The notes: generated from the letters alone by a model not told the origin. Shown: positions 1 through 9,812, counted from the first letter of the stretch. The stretch is 64,000 nt of DNA from an uncultured Anaerolineae bacterium (GCA_938049385.1 CALIBQ010000015.1:23744-87743); one strand, 5' to 3'. A program made the numbers and translations.

Positions 1-815
1 TGACCGTCACCACTGAAATTATCGCCATCGGCAACGAACTGCTCATCGGAGATGTCCAGGACACCAATACCCACTGGCTGTGCCAGCGCATCACCGGATT
101 GGGCGGCATGGTCCTGCGCGCTACCCTCGTCCGCGATGACCCGCAGGTTATCGGGGAGGTCCTCCTGCAGGCTGTCCAGCGCGGCACACAGGTGATCTTC
201 ACCACCGGTGGGTTAGGCCCCACCGCGGACGACCTGACCCTTTTTGCCATGGCGACCGCCCTCGGCCGGCCGCTGGAGGAACATCCCGAGGCTCTGCGTA
301 TGGTGCAGGAAACTTATACGCGCCTGGCACAGGCCGGCTATGTCTCCCACGCTGAACTCACCCCGGAGCGCCGCAAGATGGCCATCCTGCCGGCCGGCGC
401 CCAGCCCCTCTATAACCCTGTGGGAGCCGCGCCGGGGGTGCTCCTGCGCCAGGGCGATACCACCATCATCACCCTTCCCGGCGTGCCGGCGGAACTGCAG
501 GGCATCTTCGAGCAGTCCCTGACCCCCATCCTGCGGGAGTTGTACGGGCAGGGCTATTACGCGGAGCGCGTGCTGATCGTGGACTGCGGGGACGAGTCAG
601 CGCTGGCGCCGGCGGTGGACGCCGTACAGCGCGGCCACCCGGAGGTGTATGTCAAATCCCGCGCCAAAGCCTACGGCCCCGGCGTGCGGTTGAAAATCAC
701 CCTCAGCGCCCGCGGCGACAGCAAGGAAGAGGTCGAGGGGCGGCTCTCCATGGCGCTGGAGGAACTGCGGGGCCGGCTGGAGGCCCTGCACATCCCCATT
801 GTTCAAATCTCGTGA
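1..815 (+). CDS. CinA-type MoaB/Mog-fold protein, 5' edge cut by window
   Basis: The reading frame is open from base 3, and bases 1-2 are TG, so the start codon (xTG) loses only its first base to the window edge. The protein of about 270 residues matches the N-terminal molybdopterin-binding-like part of the CinA family. It opens with the nucleotide-binding-like run IIAIGNELLIGD and has the signature TTGGLGPTADDL near residue 65 and LPGVPAEL near residue 158. The C-terminal CinA amidohydrolase (NMN deamidase) domain is absent, so NMN recycling should not be assumed; COG1058-only proteins of this size are common. Its last 13 bases overlap the end of the convergent glycosyltransferase gene. Family assignment is firm; the biochemical role is not. 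Confidence 0.88.
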   Translation, partial: TVTTEIIAIGNELLIGDVQDTNTHWLCQRITGLGGMVLRATLVRDDPQVIGEVLLQAVQRGTQVIFTTGGLGPTADDLTLFAMATALGRPLEEHPEALRMVQETYTRLAQAGYVSHAELTPERRKMAILPAGAQPLYNPVGAAPGVLLRQGDTTIITLPGVPAELQGIFEQSLTPILRELYGQGYYAERVLIVDCGDESALAPAVDAVQRGHPEVYVKSRAKAYGPGVRLKITLSARGDSKEEVEGRLSMALEELRGRLEALHIPIVQIS

Positions 816-1816
816 GCCGGCCGGCGCACCAGCGCCCTCGCCAGGCCGGCCAGCAGGCCGGCTCCCCAGCAGACATGCATGGTGATGAACACCAGCGGCA
901 GGAGCACCGCCGGCCGGTTCTTCCACGGCCACCCCAACCGCATGGAAAAGCCCAGGTTCAGCAGTGCGTAGATGCCCAGCAGGGCAAACAGCCATGCCGG
1001 CCGGCCGAAGGCCGCCGCCAGCGCGGCCAGCACGAATGCGGCGATGCCCATCAGTGCCAGCATATGCCGCCGGCTGACGGACGCTGGATGCAGGACCATC
1101 ACCTGCCCCTTCCAGTAGCCGTACCGAAGGTACTGCCGTGCGAGCTGGGTCAGCGTGCGGCGGGTAAAGGTGCGGGAGCGGATATGTGGGTCGAACCAGA
1201 CCAGCCGGCCGGCCCGACGCAGGCGGTAATGCAGTTCGTAATCCTCGTTGGCACCAAGGGACGCGTTGTACAGGCCAACCTCCAGCAGGTCCCGCCGACG
1301 GAAGGAGCCCAGATACACCGTGTCCACCGGCCCCGCCTGTTGGGCATGGCGAAAGGGCGCGCCGCCCATGCTGAAAGGCGACTTCAACGCAAGGGCAATG
1401 GCCTGTCCGACGACAGTTTCGCCGATCGGGGAGATAGAGCCGCCGGCACTGCCGACCTGCGGGTTTCCCGTCAGGTGCGCGACACAGCGTGATACATAAT
1501 CCGGGGCGATAATGGTGTGCCCATCCACCCGCACGATATATTCCCCGCGCGCCGCAGTGATAGCCGCGTTCAGGCCGGCAGAGGCGCGCCGGCGCGGGTT
1601 CTCCACCAGCCGGACACGCTCATCCCGCAGTGCGACATCCCGCACGATCTCCCGGCTCCCGTCCGCTGATCCTCCATCCGCCACGATGATTTCGATGCAT
1701 CCGGCGGGATAATCCTGCTGAAGCACTGCCTGCAAGCACTGGCGCAGATGCGGCTCCTCGTTGAGAACAGGTATCACCACGCTCACCAGCGGCGCCGGGA
1801 GAGGCGTCAGCGTCAT
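803..1816 (-). CDS. Glycosyltransferase family 2, ExoA-like, with C-terminal membrane part
   Basis: This 337-residue protein has a GT-A fold. VSVVIPVLNEE lies at about residues 11-21, ADGGSADGS follows, a VDGH stands in place of the usual DxD near residue 96, and the ANEDYEL catalytic-base region is near residue 189. After about residue 250 there are hydrophobic segments, so the enzyme is probably anchored with its catalytic part in the cytoplasm. It should add a sugar to a lipid-linked repeat unit, as ExoA-type enzymes do in succinoglycan synthesis; donor and linkage cannot be read from sequence. It is the last gene of the minus-strand operon: its ATG shares one base with the TAA of the upstream ligase gene, which implies translational coupling. 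Confidence 0.88.
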   Translation of the reverse strand: MTLTPLPAPLVSVVIPVLNEEPHLRQCLQAVLQQDYPAGCIEIIVADGGSADGSREIVRDVALRDERVRLVENPRRRASAGLNAAITAARGEYIVRVDGHTIIAPDYVSRCVAHLTGNPQVGSAGGSISPIGETVVGQAIALALKSPFSMGGAPFRHAQQAGPVDTVYLGSFRRRDLLEVGLYNASLGANEDYELHYRLRRAGRLVWFDPHIRSRTFTRRTLTQLARQYLRYGYWKGQVMVLHPASVSRRHMLALMGIAAFVLAALAAAFGRPAWLFALLGIYALLNLGFSMRLGWPWKNRPAVLLPLVFITMHVCWGAGLLAGLARALVRRPAHEI

Positions 1817-4197
1817 TATGGTGCCTCCTGCAGAGGGGAATGGATGGCCTGCAGGTCTTGTGCCAATCCAAGGTTGGTCGGCGCGATCGCCAGCGCGTCC
1901 ATCAGCACCTTGTGCGCTTGGAGCAGTAACTCGCGCCGGCGCCCTGCATCCTCCTCACCTTCCGCCCACCCCTGGTAGATCGCGCTCAGCCGGCGCGCCC
2001 ACTCCACCTGGCGCGGCTCCGCATTCCAGGCGGCCGTCATCATGCGCGCTGCCTCCTGCAGAACCGCAGAGCGCTGTTCGGGCGCGGCCTCGAGCCGGCC
2101 GGCGGCCAGCCAGCGCTGTGCCCAGACGTCATACGCCAGGGCATCATACGGCGGAAGCTTCACCGCAATTCGCATGGTGCTGTCCACTCGTGCCCAGTCC
2201 CCCGACGGCAGGGCACGTCGGCCCAGGGCGAGGTAGGCATCGCCGGCGGCTGGCCAGCCAGCGCCGACCAGGCCTGCCAGCAGGATGACCGCTCCCGCCA
2301 CTCGCCAGGGCACCGCCCGCGCCGGCCGGCACACTGCATCTGGAACATCGCTGAGCATTTGGGCAGTGATCACCATGCATGTCAGTATGCCGGCCGTGCC
2401 AACGAGCATTTGCCCGCGCGGGTCCCCGCCGGCGGCACGCATCCCTGCGCCTGCAATCAACACCGGGAGCAGGGAACAGCTCACCGCTCCCCGCCAGGAG
2501 CGCGCCGGCATAGTCCACGCGTATAGCAGCAAGCCCGATAACCACATTACCGCCATCAGCGGCAGGAGGCTCAGCCGGGCATCCTCCCCAACGGCGACCA
2601 GCACCCCTGTCAGGCCGGCCCCTGTGATCGCCGGCAGTACCGGCCCATGATCGCGTGCTTCCTCATCCCCTGCGTCTGCCCTGCTGGCCAGCAGGACACC
2701 CAGCAGAACATACGCCGGCAGGGATACCCCCGCCGTTCCGAACCCCACCATCAGGTCCACGAAATGACCCACCAGGGCCGCAAGCGCGGCGATCGCCGTT
2801 CCCTCCACAGCTCCGATAGGACGATGTGGGGATGTGTCCCACAGCGCCGCGGCAGAACCGACCGTCATCCCGCCGGCGATGGCGATGCCGGCCGCCGCCG
2901 GCCAGTACGCCGCCGGCAAACCCCACATCCATCCAACGGCCAGCACCACCGCCGCGCTGGCGGCACCCGCGCCGATCCCGCGCCACCGCCTAACACGCGG
3001 TGTCAGCGCTCGCAGGCCGGCCTGCACCGCTCCCACACCTAGGGACGCCCAGCAGGCCAGGCCGGCGGCCCCCTGCGCCAGCAAGATATCCAGCACGGCA
3101 TTATGCGCCCGGTCCAGCAGGAGCGGCGCATTCTCCCCGGCGGTAGGCGCGCGATACGACAGATGATTCGGCAGTATCATCCCCTGCACGTCCAGGCCAT
3201 ACCCGAGGGCCAGCCGCCATGCCGGCACCTTGTGCGTCAAGAACGCGATCAGCTCCCCCCAGAACTGCCCCCTCTGCCGGCCACTGCCGGTCGGGTCCAG
3301 CCAGCCGGCCGCCTCCGGCAGGGCAAGCCCCTGCGCCAGCATCCAGATGCTGGCCAACGCCAGCACCAGCCCTGCGGCCGCGCCCAGCAGTATGCCGGCC
3401 GTATGCCGCCGGCGCGCCGCAACTAGGGTCAGAGCCAGCGCACCGGCCAGCGCCGTGCCCAGCCATGCCCCACGTGCTCCCGATCGCCACAACAGCCATA
3501 CATTGACCGCAGTCCACACGGCCAGCCAGCCGGCATACCCCGTACGCCGAGCACCCCAAGCCGCCCACAGCTCCAGCCCCATCACCGGCAGGGCCAGCCC
3601 CAGGAAGCTTCCGAGGAAGTCGGGATTCCCCAGGCTGATAAAAGCTCTTCCCAGGAAAGGATCGCCCTGCCACATGGTCGGGAGCGGCCAGCCCAGCGCC
3701 CACCAGACGCCGGCGGTTCCGATCCAACTTCCTGCCAACACGATCACCTGACGGAGTGTCCGCCATCCGCCGGGAGAACTTGCCAGCAGGCCGGCCGCGA
3801 TGATGCTCGCAATCAGTGCCAGTTGGGTGAAACTGCCGAATCCCCGATGGGGGCTTCCCCATATGCTCCAGCTTACCTGCATGGACCACAGCGGCGCGGA
3901 CAGGGTCAGCGCCGCCAGGCCGGCCAGTCCGACGCGTGCCGGCCGGGGCATCTGGCTCCATAGGCTCGTGATCCCGGCGCGCGTGCCGGCGGGGTCCAGC
4001 AGTAGGGCGAGGCCAACTCCGCCCAGCGCCAGCAGGACCGCCAGCCGCGCTTTGTCCGGCTCAAAGCCGAAGCTGGCCGCCGGCATGCTCCACAGCGGGA
4101 TCGCCGCCAGCGCGCACAGCAGGCCGGCCCATGTCCAGCGCATGCCCGGCGCGCTGCCGCGTCCCCTTCCTCCCCTCGTCTCAGACATGCAGTGCAT
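1816..4197 (-). CDS. O-antigen ligase/polymerase-family membrane protein with TPR-like C-terminus
   Basis: A protein of about 793 residues with many transmembrane segments. A Wzy_C/O-antigen-ligase-like block (an Asp-Arg-Ala-His-Asn motif followed by an Ala/Gly-rich helix, RAHNAVLDILLAQGAAGL) lies in the middle. The last 140 residues are helical and TPR-like, with periodic Ala/Leu/Trp. By family it polymerises or transfers undecaprenyl-linked glycan on the outer face of the membrane. The open frame extends further upstream but would run deep into the preceding gene. The ATG at 4197 has GGAG five bases before it; a second ATG at 4188 forms an 8-base overlap with the upstream TGA. Either start is possible. 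Polymerase and ligase activities cannot be told apart by sequence alone. Confidence 0.82.
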   Translation of the reverse strand: MHCMSETRGGRGRGSAPGMRWTWAGLLCALAAIPLWSMPAASFGFEPDKARLAVLLALGGVGLALLLDPAGTRAGITSLWSQMPRPARVGLAGLAALTLSAPLWSMQVSWSIWGSPHRGFGSFTQLALIASIIAAGLLASSPGGWRTLRQVIVLAGSWIGTAGVWWALGWPLPTMWQGDPFLGRAFISLGNPDFLGSFLGLALPVMGLELWAAWGARRTGYAGWLAVWTAVNVWLLWRSGARGAWLGTALAGALALTLVAARRRHTAGILLGAAAGLVLALASIWMLAQGLALPEAAGWLDPTGSGRQRGQFWGELIAFLTHKVPAWRLALGYGLDVQGMILPNHLSYRAPTAGENAPLLLDRAHNAVLDILLAQGAAGLACWASLGVGAVQAGLRALTPRVRRWRGIGAGAASAAVVLAVGWMWGLPAAYWPAAAGIAIAGGMTVGSAAALWDTSPHRPIGAVEGTAIAALAALVGHFVDLMVGFGTAGVSLPAYVLLGVLLASRADAGDEEARDHGPVLPAITGAGLTGVLVAVGEDARLSLLPLMAVMWLSGLLLYAWTMPARSWRGAVSCSLLPVLIAGAGMRAAGGDPRGQMLVGTAGILTCMVITAQMLSDVPDAVCRPARAVPWRVAGAVILLAGLVGAGWPAAGDAYLALGRRALPSGDWARVDSTMRIAVKLPPYDALAYDVWAQRWLAAGRLEAAPEQRSAVLQEAARMMTAAWNAEPRQVEWARRLSAIYQGWAEGEEDAGRRRELLLQAHKVLMDALAIAPTNLGLAQDLQAIHSPLQEAP

Positions 4198-5308
4198 CCA
4201 ATCTCCGCAGGCTGGCGCGTGTTCGCTCCGCGATGGCGCTGGCATGCTCCTTTGCGGCGGCAGACATCCCCCGGTACAGAACCGGGTCTGCCAGCAGACG
4301 CTCGATGGCCTCGACAGCGGCATCGGCATCGCCGGCCGGCACCACCAGGCCCGTCACCCCATCCTGTACGGCCTCGGCCACACCGCCCGTGCGCCATGCC
4401 GCCGAAGGGACACCGCACGCCGCCGCTTCCAGGTAGACCATCCCAAACCCCTCCACCTCGCCGTCCCGCTCATCCGGCGTCGGCAGTAGGACGAACAGGT
4501 CGCCGGCGGCGTACACCGCCGGCAAATCCGCATCCGGCACATCGCCCCAGAAGTGCACCGCTGAGGCGATGCCCAGTTCCCGTGCCAAGGCTTCCAGCCG
4601 GCGGCGCTCTGGTCCCTCCCCGACGACCCAGTACTGCAGGCCTGGAAAGCGCCGGCGCAGTCGAGGGATCAGCGAGAGCACCACATGCACCCCTTTGCGC
4701 CGCTCCAGCCGCGCCACCGTCAGGAGGATCGGGCCATCTCCGCGCGCCGGCGCCGCCTGATGACCGATATTGGGAGCGCCCAGGAAGGGATGAATGACCT
4801 CGGTCTTGTCATCGGGATACCCCGACATTGCCACCAACTCGCTGGTATATCGGCTGATGGCCAGCACATGGTCCGCGCCGTTCAGCGCCGCGGAGAGGAA
4901 GGGCCGCGCCCACCAGCGCAGGGCCGGCTTCCGGACATCATCCCCGAACGCCCAGATGCGGTACGGGATGCCCCAACGTCTCTGTATCAGGCGCGCCGCC
5001 AGGCCGAACGGCAGTGCCTGGCCGCATTCCAGCATTTGGAACCGGTAGCGGCGGTGAAGCAAAGGGAACAAGCATATTGGGAAGAGAAACTGCGTCAGCC
5101 GGCGCCAGCCTGGAATTCCCCGTCCGAGTGCCGGCCAGCGCAGGACCGGGAACGGCTGACGCGCGTCGAACTCTCGCGCCCCGGGGAATGCCGGCGCCGC
5201 CACGACGATGCGGTCCGCGGCGAAGGACGCCCGCTGATACAGCCAGCTCTGGATGCCGCCGCGCGCCGGCGGGAACCCCAGTGTCACCAACAGAATATCC
5301 CGTCCCAT
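4181..5308 (-). CDS. Glycosyltransferase family 4 (GT-B)
   Basis: 375 residues. The N-terminal Rossmann half begins DILLVTLGFPPARGGIQSW, typical of GT4. The C-terminal half has LLTVARLERRKGVHVVL near residue 195, the VGEGPER segment, and the donor-binding E-x7-E region (EGFGMVYLEAAACG) near residue 300. This is a retaining, nucleotide-sugar-dependent enzyme acting on the cytoplasmic side of the membrane. It starts four bases after the stop of the preceding GT4 gene and overlaps the following ligase gene, so it belongs to the same transcript. Sugar specificity is not readable. Confidence 0.9.
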   Translation of the reverse strand: MGRDILLVTLGFPPARGGIQSWLYQRASFAADRIVVAAPAFPGAREFDARQPFPVLRWPALGRGIPGWRRLTQFLFPICLFPLLHRRYRFQMLECGQALPFGLAARLIQRRWGIPYRIWAFGDDVRKPALRWWARPFLSAALNGADHVLAISRYTSELVAMSGYPDDKTEVIHPFLGAPNIGHQAAPARGDGPILLTVARLERRKGVHVVLSLIPRLRRRFPGLQYWVVGEGPERRRLEALARELGIASAVHFWGDVPDADLPAVYAAGDLFVLLPTPDERDGEVEGFGMVYLEAAACGVPSAAWRTGGVAEAVQDGVTGLVVPAGDADAAVEAIERLLADPVLYRGMSAAAKEHASAIAERTRASLRRLDALHV

Positions 5309-5312
5309 TTCC

Positions 5313-6458
5313 CTATGCGCGCCCGGGGCGCCGCTCCCCCTGGCCTGACGTCAGCTTGCGGTACAGCGCCACCCATTGGGGGAGGATTACTTCAGCGCGG
5401 CAGCGCGACCAAACAGCGCGCCGGCCGGCCTCGCCCCACTCCCCGGCCTGTTCAGGGTCGGCCAGCGCTTCGCGCACCGCTTCTGCGAGCGCGACCGCAT
5501 CCCCCGGCGGCACCAGCCGGCCGCTCGCACCATCCTGCACCAGCTCCGGCAGACCGCCGACGCGCGAGGCGATGACCGGCCGGCCAAGGGCCAGCGCCTC
5601 CAGCGCGGCCAGCCCGAACGCCTCGCGGAGGGAGGGAACGATCACCAGGTCGCAGGCGTACAGCCACGGGCGGATATCCGGCTGAAAGCCGGCCCAGATG
5701 ATGCCCTCCGTAGAGGACCGCCGGTCCGCCGGCCCCACGACCGCCAGCCTCACATCAGGACGCTCTCGGTGGATCAATGGAAATGCCTTCAGCAGGACGT
5801 CCAGTCCCTTCTCCCGGCTGTCCCGCCCGAAATATCCCAGCAGGGGAGCCTGCTCACCGAGGCCCAAGCGCCGGCGTGTTTCCGCCCGCCATACCTCCGC
5901 GCCGCCGGCCTCCCAGCTTGGCTCGATGAAATTGGGCAGATGAACAATGCGTTCCGCCGGCACCCCCCATCGGCGTAAGAGCCGGCATTGATGCTCCGAT
6001 ACCCCGATGACGCAGTCAAAGCGCGGCAGGAGAAGCCGGTCCAGGAACTCGTACAGGCGCACCCTGGCCGTAGCGCCGGTATGTCCATGACAGGTGCTTA
6101 CGAGCATGATGTCAAGCCCACTCCCTCGCGCCGCCCATGCCAGCACATCACTGCGGTAATCGTTGCTGTGTACCACCAGCGGGTGCTTCTGCTGAAGCAG
6201 TGCGCGTAGGGAAGTGCCGGCCCGCCGCGACCACGGCGCAGGGTCGAGGATTTGCACCGCCGGCACTCTATGCTCTGCGGCGAAGCGTACGGCCGGATGC
6301 TCGTCCGGCCGGCCGGACTGCTGTCGGTACAGCAGGCCCAACTCTGGCCGGAAGCCGGCAGACGCCAGAGCCTGCGCAGTATAGACCAGCCGGCGCTCAA
6401 TGCCGGCGCATTCGACACTGCTTCGCAGGAACACTATATCCAGCCCAGTCGGGTTCAC
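5313..6458 (-). CDS. Glycosyltransferase family 4 (GT-B), GTG start coupled to upstream stop
   Basis: About 381 residues. LDIVFLRSSVECAGIERRL opens the N-terminal domain, and the C-terminal domain has YFGRDSREKGLDVLLKAF and the LREAFGLAALEALALG donor-binding motif. I chose the GTG at 6458 because it forms a GTGA overlap with the upstream stop, with AGAGG about 10 bases before it. An in-frame ATG at 6479 is the alternative; the longer open frame to 6665 would lie wholly inside the upstream gene. Role: a later sugar addition in the same repeat unit as the neighbouring GT4. Donor and acceptor are unknown. Confidence 0.88.
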   Translation of the reverse strand: MNPTGLDIVFLRSSVECAGIERRLVYTAQALASAGFRPELGLLYRQQSGRPDEHPAVRFAAEHRVPAVQILDPAPWSRRAGTSLRALLQQKHPLVVHSNDYRSDVLAWAARGSGLDIMLVSTCHGHTGATARVRLYEFLDRLLLPRFDCVIGVSEHQCRLLRRWGVPAERIVHLPNFIEPSWEAGGAEVWRAETRRRLGLGEQAPLLGYFGRDSREKGLDVLLKAFPLIHRERPDVRLAVVGPADRRSSTEGIIWAGFQPDIRPWLYACDLVIVPSLREAFGLAALEALALGRPVIASRVGGLPELVQDGASGRLVPPGDAVALAEAVREALADPEQAGEWGEAGRRAVWSRCRAEVILPQWVALYRKLTSGQGERRPGRA

Positions 6459-8362
6459 CGTATCACGGCCTCTGCCCATAATCGTCTGATCACCCGCCGG
6501 TGCAGTAGCGCTTTGTCGCGCGCCGCCGGCCCAAATACCATCAGTTTCATCAGTGACAGCAGGGTTATCATCCAGCGGTAGGCATGCCCCGCCAGCCGGC
6601 CGTGATGCTTGCAGAAATAGCGTAGGAGGCTGACCAGGGCATGAATGCCGGCTTCCTCCGGGCACAGGGCACTGCTGACAGCCCCATAATGATGCACCCT
6701 TGCCCGCCCCACATAATATATCCGCCAGCCGGCGGCATGCAAGGCCCGACAGAGGTCCACATCCTCGGCATACAGGAAATAGCGCTCATCGAATCCACCG
6801 ACCTCATCCCATGCCCGCCGGCGCACGCACAGCGCCGCGCCCGACACTGCCGGCACCTCCGCAGTTTCATCTCCAGGTAGGACCGCCAAACGCGAAAACG
6901 ACAGTGCCGCCAGACCAACTTTCTCCAGGAATTCCGTCCAGAGCGTGGGAAAACGCCTTGCAGAAAGGGGATACGGCCCTCCGTCCGGCGTCAGCAGTTG
7001 AGGGCCGGCCGCCCCAATTTCCGGGCGCCCCGCCAGTTCCGCAAGCAGTACCGCGACCGCGCCGCGCTCGACTGCTGTGTCTGGATTGAGGAACCAGAGA
7101 TACTCCCCGCGCGCCTGTTGGGCGGCGCGGTTGGCCGCCGCGGCAAAGCCCAGGTTCTCCGGAAAGGCCAGCACGCGGACGTCGGGAGCATGCCGGCCCA
7201 GCCATTCCACTGTTCCGTCCTCTGACCCATTGTCCGCGACGATGATTTCCGCCGGCACATCCGCCAGCGCCGGCCGAAGGGAATCCAGGCACCGCTCCAG
7301 CGCCAGCCGGCAGTTCCAGGTCACGATAATGACGGACAATTCCGGGGATATGGGCGGTCCATCACCGCCCAGCAGGCGCGGAGCCGGCGCCGGCCGAGCG
7401 CTCGCCCAGATGCACCCCCCATTTCCCCACGCCTGTTCCAAGCCGGCGGCCAGATGCGTCAGCGGTTTCACAAGGTACCATACTGCCGGCAGATGCATCT
7501 GATGCGCGGAGGCCCAATTTCGGATGCTCCCTTCCCAGCCGACAGCGGAAGGCCGCGAGCGCGAGGTGATATCTGTAAAGCCAGCCTCCTGCAGAAGCCG
7601 GCGCAGGGCGGCCGGCGTGAAATTGTAGCGGTGCCGCGGCACGTCGAGATGCATCCAATATCGCCCGAACAGCCGTGCCTGCAGGCTGTCCAGATTGGGG
7701 ACTTCCAGGAGCAGGCGCCCCCCAGGTCGCAGAAGACGCCTGGACTCCCGCAGTGCCGCCAAGGGGGAAGTCGTATGTTCGAGGCTGTGCCAGAAGGTGA
7801 TGACGTCGAACTGCTCAAGGGCAAAGGGCATTTGCTCGGCGCGGCCGGCGGCGAACGGCCCTGCACCCCACACGTCGGCAGGAGCACTGGTCAGCGCCGG
7901 CTCCAATCCGAAAGCTCGCCAGCCTAGGTCGCGCACCGCCCGGACATACTGGCCCGCACCGCATCCGGCATCCAGCAGTTTGCCCTGGCGAACATAGGGG
8001 GGCATATGGGACAAACGGCCGGCAAGCAACCATCCCACCACCGTCCCAAGCACCCTCGCCAGCCAAGGAGGCGAAGGCGCCGGATAGCCGTATCGGCATG
8101 AGAGCACAGTGCGTTTCAGCCATCGCCGCCAGCCGGCGCGCGCCGGCACAGGCGCCAGCTCCACCGCCGGCAAAGGCGGCACTTCGACGGGCTCCGCCAG
8201 CCATGCCAAGCCGCAGTGCCGGCAGTGCCGCAGTATGTACTCGCCGGGGGTTCCCAGCCGCCAGTCGCGAACCCTTATCTGCTCGCCGAGGTCTTTCCAG
8301 CCGCAGATGGGACAGCCGGCCGGCCCATCGTCTTGGGACAGCACATCCGTTCGCCAATCCAT
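6455..8362 (-). CDS. Bifunctional protein: zinc-ribbon SAM methyltransferase fused to GT2 glycosyltransferase
   Basis: 635 residues in three parts. Residues about 17-55 hold two Cys pairs (CPICG and CRHCG) that look like a zinc ribbon. Residues about 125-300 form a class I SAM-dependent methyltransferase with motif I LLDAGCGAGQYVRAV and the FWHSLEHTTSP segment seen in sugar methyltransferases. From about residue 345 an inverting GT2 domain begins with LSVIIVTWNCR, followed by IIVADNGSEDGT and a DPDT-type metal site (FLNPDTAVE). The joint suggests that one chain both transfers a sugar (GT2 of rhamnosyltransferase type) and methylates it or the chain end. No frameshift is needed: the frame is continuous. 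No clear Shine-Dalgarno site precedes the ATG, so it may be read by coupling from upstream. Confidence 0.87.
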   Translation of the reverse strand: MDWRTDVLSQDDGPAGCPICGWKDLGEQIRVRDWRLGTPGEYILRHCRHCGLAWLAEPVEVPPLPAVELAPVPARAGWRRWLKRTVLSCRYGYPAPSPPWLARVLGTVVGWLLAGRLSHMPPYVRQGKLLDAGCGAGQYVRAVRDLGWRAFGLEPALTSAPADVWGAGPFAAGRAEQMPFALEQFDVITFWHSLEHTTSPLAALRESRRLLRPGGRLLLEVPNLDSLQARLFGRYWMHLDVPRHRYNFTPAALRRLLQEAGFTDITSRSRPSAVGWEGSIRNWASAHQMHLPAVWYLVKPLTHLAAGLEQAWGNGGCIWASARPAPAPRLLGGDGPPISPELSVIIVTWNCRLALERCLDSLRPALADVPAEIIVADNGSEDGTVEWLGRHAPDVRVLAFPENLGFAAAANRAAQQARGEYLWFLNPDTAVERGAVAVLLAELAGRPEIGAAGPQLLTPDGGPYPLSARRFPTLWTEFLEKVGLAALSFSRLAVLPGDETAEVPAVSGAALCVRRRAWDEVGGFDERYFLYAEDVDLCRALHAAGWRIYYVGRARVHHYGAVSSALCPEEAGIHALVSLLRYFCKHHGRLAGHAYRWMITLLSLMKLMVFGPAARDKALLHRRVIRRLWAEAVIR

Positions 8363-8371
8363 AGGGTATGG

Positions 8372-9739
8372 TCAGCGGGCTCCCCGGTACATGCGCGGCA
8401 GATAGAGCGCCGGCCCCGGCAGTTCTGCAAGCTCCAGGGGATAGACAATGCGCGGGTCCGGCCCCACCGGGAAGCTGGTGACGCCGTCCCGCCGGCCGTC
8501 CAGGTCCTCCGGTGAGCCGTCCAGGACGCCGCTCCGCCGGCCGCCCTTGTCCACCAGCCACACGCCGGGCGCCGGCATGGACATGGTCTGCGTGACCGTC
8601 TCGCTCCAGCAGACGGTCTTTTCGCGGCCGCCGGCGCCAAACACATAGGCCTCCAGCGTGCCCTGCGAGACATCGCGGAGATACTGCAGGCCGGCCAGCT
8701 CGCGGGTAAAGGTCTGATACGCGGTGTACGATGGCTTAGCGGAGCCATCCGCCCGCAGAAGCCCGTACTTGCGCGGGTCGTTTGGGTCATCCATCATCTC
8801 GAACCAGACGATGGCGCGCAGGCCGGCGGCATGGGCACGGGCATGCGCCTGCACCAGATAGCGACTGCTGGCCTCCTCGCTGTAATCCTGCCTGTCCTCC
8901 GCCGGCCCGTCGCTGGGATAACCCACCTCCGTCAGGATAATGGGTTTCTGCAGGCCGGCCTGTGCCAGCACGCCGCGCACATAGGCCGTTTTCCCGATCA
9001 GGTCCCTGCCGAAAGGGTCCCAGCGCCAGTGGAATGCCCGGTAATAGTGGAAATTCATCATGTCAAACTGCTTCCCGCCGGGGCTGGCCAGCACCTGGTT
9101 CAGGAACATGTGGTTGAAATAGTCATCCAACAGCTCCATCGCCAGGCCGCCGAACACCATCTGGGCCTGCGGGTCCACCGCTTTCACAGCGGGATAGACC
9201 TGGCCCAGCAGTGCGGCATACTGCGCCGGATACGCCCCCCAGCATCCGCCCTGCTGGTGCATATCGGGGCGCTGATTGTCCGGCTCGTTGTACAGCTCCC
9301 AGTACTTGATGTGATAGGGTGCGCCGCTGTAGCGTGTTACTGCCGCCTGCAGGAAGCTGACCAGCCGGCCCACTGGCACCTTATCTATCGGCCCGCAGGG
9401 GGTGGTAGCCGCCCAGTTCGGATTGTCCCGCACGGTCACCATGATGGCAAAGCCGGCCTGCGCCATAGCGCCGAAGAGCGCATCGTATTTGTCCCAAATG
9501 TAGGTCGATGGGTTGGTGTTCGCCGGCTCGACCTCCGCCCAGCGCAGGTTGACCCGAATCAGCCCCGCGCCCACCTCACCTGCCGGCCCCAGCAGATCGC
9601 GCTGGGAGAGGATATCCCGGAACTGGATGCCGTAGAAGGGCAGGGCCGGCGCCTGGATGGCGCTCGTCCCGCTTTCGGCCGGCGGTAACACTGCCCCTAG
9701 CACCAGCACTGCTATCAATATCAGCGCCCTTTTCATCAT
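8372..9739 (-). CDS. Secreted clan GH-A glycoside hydrolase (PslG/GH39-like)
   Basis: 455 residues with an N-terminal signal peptide (MMKRALILIAVLVLGAVLPP). The TIM-barrel features of clan GH-A are visible: IRVNLRWAEVEP near residue 62, the acid/base in YWELYNEPDN near residue 147, and the probable nucleophile in ILTEVGYPS near residue 270. GGAG lies seven bases before the ATG. It is a paralogue of the next gene in the operon. Within an exopolysaccharide operon the likely job is trimming or cleaving the exported polymer, as PslG does for Psl in Pseudomonas; this role is inferred from context. Substrate unknown. Confidence 0.85.
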   Translation of the reverse strand: MMKRALILIAVLVLGAVLPPAESGTSAIQAPALPFYGIQFRDILSQRDLLGPAGEVGAGLIRVNLRWAEVEPANTNPSTYIWDKYDALFGAMAQAGFAIMVTVRDNPNWAATTPCGPIDKVPVGRLVSFLQAAVTRYSGAPYHIKYWELYNEPDNQRPDMHQQGGCWGAYPAQYAALLGQVYPAVKAVDPQAQMVFGGLAMELLDDYFNHMFLNQVLASPGGKQFDMMNFHYYRAFHWRWDPFGRDLIGKTAYVRGVLAQAGLQKPIILTEVGYPSDGPAEDRQDYSEEASSRYLVQAHARAHAAGLRAIVWFEMMDDPNDPRKYGLLRADGSAKPSYTAYQTFTRELAGLQYLRDVSQGTLEAYVFGAGGREKTVCWSETVTQTMSMPAPGVWLVDKGGRRSGVLDGSPEDLDGRRDGVTSFPVGPDPRIVYPLELAELPGPALYLPRMYRGAR

Positions 9740-9812
9740 CCGCGTGCTCCTTCCACATTCTCGCTCCCCTGACGGTCCGCGCGGGTTGTTTGCGCGGTCT
9801 AGCCCCGACCCC

